Assembly: GCA_013350335.1 (NCBI GenBank)
Contig: CM023540.1
Coordinates: 930,001 to 994,000 of the forward strand
DNA: 64,000 nt
Reading direction: 5' to 3'
DNA from: Chimonanthus salicifolius
Lineage: Eukaryota; Streptophyta; Magnoliopsida; Laurales; Calycanthaceae
The notes under the pieces are model-generated. The model saw only the letters and a program-made list of their open reading frames with translations. It ran no database searches and had not been told where the DNA came from. Below, piece by piece: positions 54,394-64,000 of this stretch (the stretch's first letter is position 1; every line of letters starts with the position of its first letter). The translations under genes were made by a program, and so were the position numbers.

Positions 54394-56102
54394 GAGAATT
54401 ATGGTATTTCCAAATGGAGGAAGAAGAAAGAAATATACCTTTCGTTGAGTGGTTCATGGAATATTTTAAAAAGGGGAAAATCAAAAAAGAAGAAACTCAA
54501 AGCCTAAAACAAATAGGAGTTATAGAAAGAGCAACAACAACCTGGAAAGACACTGAAGGAAAGAGTTCATAAATCTCACCCACCTTGGAAGAAACTTGAT
54601 ATTTCTGTCCCTAATACAGAAACCAAAAATTATGCCATGCCTGTAAAGAATACATCTATTTATGAATCAAAACTAGATATAAATGTTAGAGACATAGGTG
54701 TAGGTATTGGAGATATAATTGAACAAAACAATTACACCAATCTATGTCTATTAACCATTGGAGAACAAACAGATCGAATAGAAAGAACAATCAAATCAAA
54801 ACCCGAATTCAATAAAGATAAAGAAGAAAAATTAGAAGAAAGCTCTGCCAATGCAGTATATGTTCCCAAACAATTACCTAAAGGGATTATTTTGCAAGAA
54901 GGACCATTCAAAATAACAGATGAAATGCAAAAGGAATTATCCAATAGGATGGAAAGCCTCAATATGGGAGGAAAAGGATTCAGCATCCTAAGAGTCTCTG
55001 CATCAGAAAATTTATTAATAAATCATCTAAAGAAATGGAATCCCCAAGTAAAATTGCGAGAGACAAAGAATTATTATCCTAGACCAACCCCTGTTGATCT
55101 ACAACTCGAAGAGGTTCCATACACTTACACCTCAGAATTAACCTATTCAGGAAATTCTTTATATGAATGGAACTTAAATGGATTAACAGAATATCAAATC
55201 GTCCAAATGGTTCACAGTTGTTAATATACTGTAATGGCTGTGAAGTCTGAGGAAATACTCCAAGAAACATTTTTCTCATGATAACCACCTCTTTTAATGG
55301 AATATTAAGAGGATGGTGGAATTATGGATTAACTGGAGCCCAAAGACTTGAAATAGAAAATGCTATCAAGATGGATGAATTCGGAAGAATCCTTTACAGA
55401 GACAAAACCACAGGAAACTTAGTAGACCCCAATATTAAGCAAGAAGCAGGCACTAGTCAAATCCCTGATAATTGGGAAACTCAATCTGATTGTGTCAGTG
55501 TTTTGCTTTTATGTATCCTCAATGAATTCACCGGAGGAATTGCTCTTATCAAGGAGAAAAATCGACAACAGTTACATCGTTTAAGTGTAGAAATTTAGGA
55601 GAATTTCGTTGGTATAGAGATATTTTCCTATCTAAAGTTTACAAACTCAATGATTGCAATTCTGATATTTGGAAAGAAAGATTTATTTCAGGATTACCAC
55701 CCTTATTTGCTGAAAAGGTGCATAATTCCTTGAGAGAAGAAATGCATGGTACTATTAATTACAGTATGCTGACGTTCGGAGGAATTATACAAAGAATTAA
55801 CAAAGTTGGCATGACTCTTTGCACTGATTTAAAGATCAGTAAACAAGCTGAAAAAATGAGAAAATATTCTGGAGATAAAGAATTAGGAGATTTTTGTTTC
55901 CAGTTTGGTTTAGCTCAATCACCTGAATCAACGAGAAAACCCGCGCGTTCTAGATTTACTCCGGATAGAAGAAACAAAATGGTAAGAAAATACAAACCCG
56001 GAAGATATAAAAATAAAAAAAAATCCGATGAACTCATCCCATTCAAAAGAAAATCTAGGAAATATTTCAAAAAGAAATACATAAAAGAAAATGTTCCAAC
56101 TT
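54394..56102 (+). pseudogene. E10 coat protein, cut at the zinc finger by LTR-F
   Basis: Segments 54390-54572, 54637-55224, 55278-55598 and 55718-56102 carry successive coat-protein blocks (LPKGIILQEG, ETKNYYPRPTPVDLQLEE, GILRGWWNYGL, FTGGIALIKEKN, the basic KPGRYKNKKKSDE region). Breaks: a base loss near 54545, loss at VHSC near 55219, and a base loss in HRLS (55583) shared with E8. The sequence stops at ENVPT, one residue before the first Cys of the finger, and LTR-F begins. Confidence 0.82.
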
Positions 56103-57038
56103 GAAGAGAGAGAGGGAGATGGGAATTTCTTGGATTTTCAATGTGAAAACCGGCCAAGAATGGTAACCCTTCCCTTTTGTAATTTCAGTCCCATTTTCCA
56201 TTCATTTGCCCTCATTTAATTTTGCCAAAACCGATGGGATATTGGGTGTCATCCAAGACACCCCCTCACCCAAATGGTGCAACCTTTCATTTCAGCCCAT
56301 GCATCTCATGAGATGAGATGCATGCCGCCCAAGCTTGGTGTCCCTTGGCTTTGCCAAGGCACCTTTTCACTGTCAACGGCTGGGATTGATTCTCCAAGAG
56401 TTATGTTTGATTAACAATACCTTTCCACTTCCTCTTGACTCACTTAACTCATGATATTTTTATTCTAACCCAACTCATCCAACTCATCACATTTAATGCA
56501 CCAAGTTTGAGTCAACTCTTTTCTTAAATCAAACTCACTCCAAATCAATCCAACTCAAGCTGAACTAACTCATACTTGAGTTCAATTGAGGGCCCACACG
56601 GTCATCCGTGGTCAACTTGGTCAACCCGACCCATTGGGTCCCCAATCAGCCCCTTGACCCGTTTTGACAACATGACCCATTCATGGGCTGATTTTTTTTT
56701 AATTGGTTTTCACTTGTGTTTCAAGCCTACCCATTTTTGCTATACTTGATTTCCAATCAGTTCAGCTTGACCCCATTTAATTTGAGCTTACACAATGGTC
56801 AAATCATCCATTATGACCCATTGGGTCCAATTGGGCCCTTTGACCCATTTAGCCATTTTCGACCCAATTGATGTACATTACCCATCCAATCAAACTTGAC
56901 ATTTATAATGTGCTCAAATGATCTTAATTTGAGCAATGGGCCCCACCATTTCCTTATTTGACATCACAAAATAATTAATTTAACAAACCAGGGGGATTTT
57001 CATAATTATCCACTTCATTGAGAAATTGGGGTGTTACA
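56103..57038 (-). mobile_element. LTR-F: 5' 0.94 kb of a gypsy LTR (3' LTR of the pol remnant)
   Basis: The minus strand starts TGTAACACCCCAATTTCTCAATGAAG at 57038, directly after a purine-rich tract, so it is the 3' LTR of the adjacent pol. It matches the U3 of LTR-C and LTR-G and ends within the GA-rich leader, where EPRV E10 begins. The donor, palindromes and 3' end are missing. Confidence 0.85.
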
Positions 57039-57062
57039 ATATAACCCTCTTTTTTAAAATTT
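57039..57062 (-). other. Polypurine tract of the gypsy element
   Basis: The minus strand has AAAAAAGAGGG followed by TTATATTG and then TGTAACACC of LTR-F. This is the usual plus-strand primer position just before a 3' LTR, although the purine run is not directly against the LTR. Confidence 0.55.
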
Positions 57063-57102
57063 TCGTCCCGAAAATCGAGCAAAGTAGGTTTCTCAAATTA
57101 AA

Positions 57103-58412
57103 TTACATAAAAAATTCGGCGTGAGCTGTTCTCATCTCCGATTCAAGTTCCCATGTGGCCTCTTCATCACCATGTCGGTCCCATACCACTTTTATGAACT
57201 GAATCGCTCTGTTTCGCAACACCCTTTGTTCAGTCTCCACTATCCTGACTGGCTTCTCGACGTACGTCATGTCTCTTTGTACTTCAATATCCTGAACATT
57301 CAAAACATGGAACGGATCTGGATTTTACTTTCTTAGCATTGACACATGAAACACATCATGTAGAGCTGCTAACTGCGAAGGAAGCGCTAACTGGTAAGCT
57401 ACATCCCCCATCCTTCTTATAATGGAAAACGGTCCCACATATCTTGGTGACAGTTTTCCTTTCTTGCCAAACCTCATGTGTCCTTTCCGTGGCGAGACCT
57501 TTAGAAATACCATGTCCCCCACTTCAAACTCGAGAAATCTTCTTCTTTTGTCAGCATAGCTCTTCTACCGACTCTGTGCAGTCAACAAGTGTTGACGTAT
57601 CAACTTAATTTGTGCGGTAGTCTCTACGACTATTTCCGGTCCAATCAATGCAGGCTCTCCAGCCTTTGTCCAACACACTGGCGACCTACACGGTTTACCA
57701 TATAATGCCTCGTATGGAGCCATCTGAAGGCTTGCCTAATAGCTGTTGTTATACGAGAACTCCACCAGTGGCAAGTGGTCCTTCCATCCACCCTTGAAAT
57801 CTAACATACATGCTCTCAACATGTCTTCCAAGGTTTGTATTGTCCTTTCAGACTGTCCATCAGTCTGTGGATGGAAAGCAGTGCTAGTCAATAAGTTTGT
57901 CCCCATGGCTGACTGCGTGTTTTGCCATACTCTGCCGGTAAAACGGCCATCTCTGTCCGATACTATCGTTCGGGAATGCCATGTAGCCGAATGATCTCTT
58001 TAATATATCACCGACCCAACATCTCAGATGAATCCGTCATCTTGATAGGAATGAAATGTGCGGACTTGGTCAGCCGGTCGACTACGACCCATATGGCGTC
58101 ATTGCCCTTTGAAGACCTTGGCAACCCAGATACAAAGTCCATGGAAATGTGTTCCCATTTCCATTCTGGCACTGCTAAGGGTTTGAGTAACCATGGTAGC
58201 TTTGGTGTTCAGTCTTAACTTGCTGACAAGTTAGACAATGTGCCACGAATTCCGCCACATCCCTTTTGATGCCACCAATAATGCCTCTTTAGATCATGGT
58301 ACATTTTGGTGCTGCCCGGATGGATAGAGAACTTGGACTGATGTGCCTCAATCAGTAGCTCTTTCCTGCAACTCTTTGGCAAGTATGTTCTTCCCCGGAA
58401 TAAAACACCTTG
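57103..58412 (-). pseudogene. Gypsy integrase with C-terminal chromodomain-like tail
   Basis: In reading order: the zinc-binding end CLTCQQVK near 58225; the catalytic-core start [19 protein letters not shown] near 58070, followed by stops and frameshifts through the core; and ETTAQIKLIRQHLLTAQSR. The C-terminal GPF/Y region follows, 57325-57522 (GDMVFLKVSPRKGHMRFGKKGKLSPRYVGPF...HDVFHVSMLRK), then a tail open from 57303 to 57103 ending WDRHGDEEATWELESEMR. That last stretch resembles the C-terminus of plant chromovirus integrases. The element is therefore Ty3/gypsy, chromovirus-like. It is inactive. Confidence 0.82.
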
Positions 58413-59875
58413 TCATGGTCGTAATTCCCATTCTGGTATGTCTACGCCAGTGGACATCTTGGCCCATATGTCCTCCACTTCCAGATCCATACGTTGTTCT
58501 TGTTCAATCTTGGTGACTATGTTGGATTGTATAACCAGATTGTATATGGTACCACGGTTGTTGTAAAAGAGTTTAAATTCTCGGATGGTATTTAACATCT
58601 CCCATTCCGATCTGATCAAACATGCCACGGATGCATGTGGTATACGGCTGAGGGCATCCGCTACCTTGTTTGCCTTGCCTGGATGATATCTAAGCGTAAA
58701 CTCATAATCCGCCAGATACTCCATCCATCTTCGTTGCCTGAGGTTGAGCTCCTTCTGATCAAAAAGATATTTTAAGTTCTTATGTTCAGAAAATACCTCA
58801 AATTTCTCGCCTTAGAGGTAGTGTCTCCAACTCTTGAGGGCGAAAACCACTACAACTAATTCCAAATCATGTGTGGGGTAAAGACATTCATGTATTTTTA
58901 ACTGCCTTGAACCATACACCATCACACAATTACTCTGACTGAGTGTACAACCCAGTCCCTCTCCCGAGGCATCGCAATATACCTCGTAACACTTGCCACT
59001 TACCGGCAAAGCTAAAATAGGGGTAGTGGTAAGTCTTGTCTTCAGCTCTTCGAACCTTTGATTACATAGATCTGTCCACTCGTACTTGACCCCTTTCTGT
59101 GTGAGTCGAGTTAATGGAGATGCTATTTTTACAAAATCCATGATAAATCTTCTATAATAACCAGCCAATCCCAAGAAGCTACGAATTTCAATTACATTCT
59201 TGGGCGCTTTCCAATCTTTCACTGCTGCCACTTTAGCCGGATCCACGGCTATACCTCCCTCAGATATAACATATCCCAAGAAATTTACTTGAGATAGCCA
59301 GAACTCACACTTACTGGCTTTGGCATACAGCTTATTCTGCCTCAAAGTATTCAAAACTATCCGTAAGTGCTCTGCATGTTCTTCCTGACTCTTGGAATAT
59401 ATCAGAATATCGTCAATGCATAAGATTACAAACTGGTCCAGATAAGGACGGAAGATTTTGTTCATTAAATCCATGAACACCGTCGATGCATTTGTGAGTC
59501 CAAATGGCATGACTACAAACTCGTATAGTCCATACCGTGTCCAGAAGGCTGTCTTTTCTATATCTTCCTCCCTAACTCGGATTTGATGATAACCAGACAT
59601 CAAATCAATCTTTGAAAAATGGCTAGAACCCCTCAATTGATCGAGTAAATCATCAATCCTAGGTAGAGGGTACTTGTTCCGGACTGTTAGCTGATTCAGC
59701 TTCCGGTAGTTCATCAATCTGCTTCTTTAGCTCCGATATCTCTGCTGGTGCCATCCAATAGTGTGGTAACGACACTGGTGCTGTGCCAGGGTACAACTTG
59801 ATTTTAAAGTTAATCTCCCTCATAGGTGGTAAACCAAGGAGTTCCTTTGGAAACACATCCACAAATTCTTGTACA
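58413..59875 (-). pseudogene. Gypsy reverse transcriptase and RNase H
   Basis: It begins at the LTR-G border with EFVDVFPKELLGLPPMREI, the stretch between protease and RT, then frameshifts near LPEAES. The frame 58812-59717 is open for 301 codons: [41 protein letters not shown], the catalytic CIDDILIYS (59409-59420; Cys where Phe is usual), FLGYVIS, and RNase H with [10 protein letters not shown]. It ends at a TAG (Tyr position) after SWRHYL. The rest of RNase H (58413-58724) is open with [16 protein letters not shown]. Protease and most of gag are missing upstream. Confidence 0.88.
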
Positions 59876-62800
59876 TGTAACGCCCCGCCCTTTCCGAGAA
59901 TTCAGAGTCTAATTTTTTTTTAAAATAATAATAAAACATCGGAAGAGGGCGGCCGGCGTCACGACGCGAGTTAAGTTCAAACTACTCAAGTCTGAACCTT
60001 AACTGGCCACCCATGTGTACATGGACTAGACCATGATAATGAATCACAAATGGAACTAACATCAACATGCGGAATAACCTAGATTAACTGCGGAATAGAA
60101 AGACTAGATAGCAAGTAACAGTCTCAAACATTAATTAACATAAATCAACCATCCAAAGTTATTAACCTAATCAAACCATAGCAAGTAATGACTTATTACA
60201 TATCCAACAAAATATAGTTCAAATGACAGTAATATAAAGAAGTCCAATCCAACATCCAAGCGCTTAGGCTTGGCTCCCCTCCCGGTCAACAACCTTTTCT
60301 TTCCCTTTCCTTGTACCTGCATTCTCCTCTGAGGATAAAATTAGGGCGTTAGATCAACGCGCCCAGTAGGTTCCCGATCAGGGCTACCACATGATTAGCA
60401 TATAAAACATGCATATATATCATAATACATGATTATTAAAAACAGGTAAAACAATGCTATGAGGTATGCACATGCAATGAGACCCTCCCATCATGTACAT
60501 TCATAGCCATCACTTGACGTGCCACGCACCGACAAGGTAGTTCACAATACACTTCCATCTCTTCATCACTGACTGATTCATATCACGTATTAGTCCTCCT
60601 GGCGGGACTCTCATCGCCTAAGGAGACCAATGTGACTATGACCACCATGTTACTCCTCCTGGCGTGACTTGCATCGCCGAAAGAGGACGTAACCCATAAT
60701 TGTAACACTGTAGAACCTCATTCATCATCCCATGTCTATGCATGAGATGCCAATGCTTGTATGCCATTTGTCAATGCATAATATATCATTCGAAACCACA
60801 TAAAATAAACAAGAGTCTCATAAAAAAACTAGGGTAAAACTGTGGTTACAAGTAGGTAGGAAACCTACTGAAAATTCACTTCAGTACTTGATCTTTCTTT
60901 TGCATCACCTGATCACGACTCGCTCGTCGTTCAACTTCCGGTACCTTATTATGTAACAACAAATCAATACTTAATCTACTTGATTCCTAATCAAGTTTAG
61001 GTCTCATATACCATTTTGTGGGGTTCGTGTCCGTACATCCAAACCTATAATCATTTCCATCATTGATCATTCTATCAATAATTACATTTATGCCATTTAG
61101 GCTAACCTTTAGTTTTACCATATCTAAACCAATTTAGTGGGGTTCTTCATTCATCACCTTTAATCCCATTTATTACTTAACCCAATCCTATCAAATAATC
61201 ATTGATGGGGTTCGGCCATACTACTTGGCCGAACCACATCCTATGGGTTTTTATCCCACTTTCCATCATCATCAATGGTTGATTATTTTCTTACACATAG
61301 TCCATAATTTATCATGTATGTTTCCTTAATTAAAACAATCATAAACTCCCATCCAAAACAACCCATTTATTTCAAAATAGCCCCATGGGGTTCGGCCATA
61401 CTCATAGCCGAACCCTAGGGTTCACTTGATCCAATCATCACCATGATCACTCATGGTTTAATCATGCTAACTTAACCATGAATTAAACATGGTTCAGCCG
61501 CATAATAATCTACCAAAACAGTAACATGTTAATCCATTTATTGCCATAAGAACACTATATCTTCATATGGTTTTTTTAACTCACCCAAAAACATGAAAAA
61601 CTTACATGGGGTTCGGCCATCCAAGGTGGCCGAACCCTATGTCCATGTTTTGGTCTTTCAAACATATTTTTGGTGTCACTTATTCATATAAACATCAGCA
61701 CATCATTGCTGCACTTTAACCTCTCAAAACCATCTAATAAATTCATTACTTTGTCCAAATAACCATAACACCTCATGGGATTCGGCCATCCAAGATGGCC
61801 GATCCCCATGGTCCATCTTTCCAGTTTTAATCCACTGTTTTAGATCAGTAATTTAACCATAACATTACCTTGGTTCAGCCATATATTGGCCAACCAAAAT
61901 CAGTAAATAATCTTCATGTAAATCACATAAAAACCCCATGGTAATGTATGGTTTTTATCTCTCAAAACCATCACCATTAACCATAAAATTATCACACCAT
62001 TTCATGGGGTTCGGCCATGCTCATTGGCTGAACCCTATGGCCTTTGGTTTGAACCTCTTAAACATGTCATCTTATGTCTAATCTAATCATCCAAAACAGT
62101 AAAACATTTGCATGGTTTTAACTTACAAAAGCCATCAGAATTTCAACATCAATTCATGGGGTTCGGCCATCCAATAAACCTTTTCATCATTTGATACCCA
62201 AGGTCTTAGACCCATGATACATTCAGCCATTTATGACATCCGAATCCATGTTTTAAACCTTTCTAAAACATGCATTTGAATCTTACATCAAACCCAAAAA
62301 CAGTTCATAAAACCCATGGTTTTCATGTTTCAAAACATGAAAACCAAGCAACTTTTACATGGGGTTCGGCCCTTCATGGTGGCTGAACCCAATGGTCATC
62401 TTTACCATTTTAAAACTTCTATAAATCAAGGTTAAAACCTTGGTGTATTCGGCCATAACCATGGCCCAATACACACCCATTTTATTAATCAAAATTCCAT
62501 GGAAATACTTACCAAATTCCAAGTTTTTCTTGTTGCCTTTGCTCCTTGCCTTCTTCACTCTTGCTTCCTTCCTTCTTTCTTCCTTAGTCTCAGTTGATTA
62601 GAAGCATGAACCAATGGTGAAATCACCAAGATACAATTCAGCCAAGGAGGTGTTCTTGAGAGAGGGAGAGAAATTGAATTCTAAGGCTTTTGCAATATGG
62701 AATTCGGCCAAACATGGGGTTCATTCCTTTTGTATTTCAGCCCCCAAAACCCCTCCACTCCCTCTTCAATTCTTGCATAAAACGATGGGTCTTGGGTGCT

Positions 62801-63617
62801 ATCCAAGGCACCCCTTGGCACCTACCAATGCAGCCATTCAGCTCTCCATGTATCTCATCTCAATCCCATCCATTTGCATTTAACTTAGCATGAAAATCAC
62901 CAAAACAAGTCCCCAACGTGTGGGACTTGTTTTGGTTGGTTTGAGACCAAGCCACCTCTTCATATTCCCTTCAACTCACTGATTTACAGCCCCTTTGATT
63001 TCCATTTTGACTCACTTGAACTCAGGGTCCTTTTTGATTTCCATCTCAACTCACCAAACTCACCATACTTAATGCATTTCATTTAATGCACATGAGTTAA
63101 CTCACACTTGATTTAATTCCAACTCACTTCAGTCCCACTCAAACTGATTTAACTCATGTTTTAGCTCCCTTGAGGGTCCACACGGTCAACCATAGTCAAT
63201 TCGACCCGTTGGGTCCACTTTTAGCTCCTTGACCCGTTTTTGACTCCACGACCCAATTATGGGTATTTTAGTCCTTTGTAATTGGTTTTTACATATGGGT
63301 CAGGCCTACCCATTTTTCCTCCACTTGATTTCCAATCAAATCAGCCTAACCCATTTCATTTAAGTTCACAAAATGGTCAAATAATCCAGTAAGACCCGAT
63401 GGGTCCCGTTTGGGCCCTTTGACCCATTTAGCCATTTTTGACCCAAATGATGAAAATTACCCATCCAATCAAACTTAACATTCATAATGTGCTCATATGA
63501 TTTTAATTTGAGCAATGGGCCCCACTATTTCCTTACTTAACATCACAAAATAATTAATTTAACAACTCAGGGGCATTTTCGTAATTTTCCAGTTCATTGA
63601 GAAACTGGGGTGTTACA
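59876..63617 (-). mobile_element. LTR-G: complete-length gypsy LTR with mismatched flanks (3742 bp)
   Basis: The minus strand runs from TGTAACACCCCAGTTTCTCAATG at 63617 to GGGCGTTACA at 59876. The flanking five bases are GTACA on the left and AGAAA on the right, so there is no target duplication. Left of it is pol, right of it gag-like sequence, both minus strand, with the remainder of gag and the protease missing. Inside: GA leader (about 62655-62670), predicted donor, palindromes near 61206, 61385, 61610, 61778, 61985, 62158 and 62360, a CTCCTGGCG(G/T)GACT block (60590-60680), branch/acceptor block and terminal stem-loop near 59965-60010. Confidence 0.9.
60329..62512 (-). other. Predicted intron inside LTR-G
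   Basis: The minus strand has TTTGGTAAGTATTTCC (GTAAGT at 62507-62512, same context as LTR-C), CTAAC at 60348-60352 and ATTTTATCCTCAG ending at 60329. It has the best acceptor consensus of the six. Confidence 0.5.
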
Positions 63618-64000
63618 AGAAATGAGTACTGGCTTGTACCAAGCTCTGTAGTTCATGCGGTACATGTGGTATAGTCACGTCATTGTTGCTGTTTCCTTCT
63701 TACTCCGTCGATATGAAGAGTCATTACCTTCCTCTTCGTACCGTCGATACGTAGGGTCACTATCCTCCTCCTCTCACAGAGAATGATGTGATTCTTCTTC
63801 ATCGCGTGATCTTTCATGAACTGATCTCTCCTCATCATGAACTGACTGTTCCTTGTCATGTACCGATTGCACCTTCTTATGTACAATCTTCTCACGTTGA
63901 GGTATCACTTTCCCTTGCGGCGTGATTATTAACACTTCATCCTCCTTTTTACCGTCTTGTTGCGTCCTTCTCTTTGATGCCCCTTCACCTACTCCGATTT
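63618..64000 (-). pseudogene. Gag-like remnant of the gypsy element
   Basis: On the minus strand a frame with VIPQREKIVHKKVQSVHDKEQ is followed by short Asp-Glu-Glu-Arg-Ser-Val-His-type repeats, a stop, an Arg/Glu-rich stretch and then PHVPHELQSLVQASTHF-like sequence in another frame, ending at LTR-G. The charged N-terminal region leading into a gag core is typical of plant gypsy gag, but the identification rests mainly on orientation and position relative to the pol remnant. Confidence 0.5.

Noticed and set aside
57121..58218. Plus-strand frames over the integrase region
   Set aside because: They are antisense to clear integrase motifs on the minus strand.
63680..63895. 71-codon Arg-rich frame at the right end
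   Set aside because: The gag-like reading in another frame fits the element better; this frame is a by-product of the same repeats.
1..64000. Host protein-coding, tRNA or rRNA genes
   Set aside because: None was seen. The TGGTATCAGAGCC sites are viral primer binding sites, not tRNA genes, since no cloverleaf surrounds them.

Overview
The window is made entirely of repeats from a flowering-plant nuclear genome. No host gene, rRNA, tRNA or CRISPR array was found. The evidence for a plant is threefold: the sequence is AT-rich, it holds many decayed copies of a plant pararetrovirus (Caulimoviridae), and it holds a Ty3/gypsy retrotransposon with very long LTRs beginning TGTAACACCCC. The species cannot be named from this sequence.

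Two element types are interleaved. (1) Endogenous pararetrovirus (EPRV) segments, called E1 to E10 here, come from one virus type. Assembled only as an order of parts, its layout is: PBS (TGGTATCAGAGCC, matching the 3' end of initiator tRNA-Met), leader with TATA box, ORF1 (76 aa), ORF2 (78 aa), about 220 nt spacer, polyprotein (30K-type movement protein, coat protein with CCHC finger, coiled-coil linker, DTG protease, YIDD reverse transcriptase, RNase H), then ORF4 (436 aa, unknown role) overlapping the polyprotein by 11 nt, then back to the PBS. From the PBS to ORF1 of E4 this is roughly 7.2 kb plus leader. A florendovirus-like or other MP-CP-AP-RT-RH genus is plausible, but the genus is inference. 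No segment is complete, and almost every polyprotein region carries stops, frameshifts or deletions. Intact reading frames remain for ORF4 of E7, ORF1 of E8 and E10, and ORF2 of E1, E4 and E8.

(2) Long Ty3/gypsy LTRs are called A to G. C and E are solo LTRs with perfect 5-bp target duplications inside EPRV coat-protein sequence. A sits inside B. D and F are truncated. G lies between gag and pol remnants without a matching target duplication.

Layout: 1-4185 LTR-A; 4186-7132 LTR-B; 7133-7205 minisatellite scrap; 7206-9142 E1 (-); 9143-12410 E2 (+); 12411-20551 E3 (+) with LTR-C at 13214-16838; 20554-27786 E4 (-), the most complete EPRV; 27787-31119 LTR-D; 31120-34964 E5 (-); 34965-35706 E6 (-); 35707-44511 E7 (+) with LTR-E at 37474-41078; 44512-48876 E8 (-) running head-to-tail into E9 (48877-50139, -); 50140-51853 minisatellite of 9-bp Leu-Asp-Lys/Glu units; 51854-56102 E10 (+); 56103-57038 LTR-F; 57039-59875 gypsy pol remnant (-); 59876-63617 LTR-G; 63618-64000 gag-like remnant (-).

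The strongest unusual signal is in the LTRs. Every LTR long enough to show it (A, B, C, D, E, G) has a splice-donor-like GTAAGT (GTTAGT in E) after a CT/GA-rich leader. All six also have a CTAAC branch-point-like motif and an AG acceptor 1.4 to 2.7 kb downstream. The predicted intron between them is filled with dispersed palindromes of the form GGTTCGGCCAT-loop-ATGGCCGAACC.
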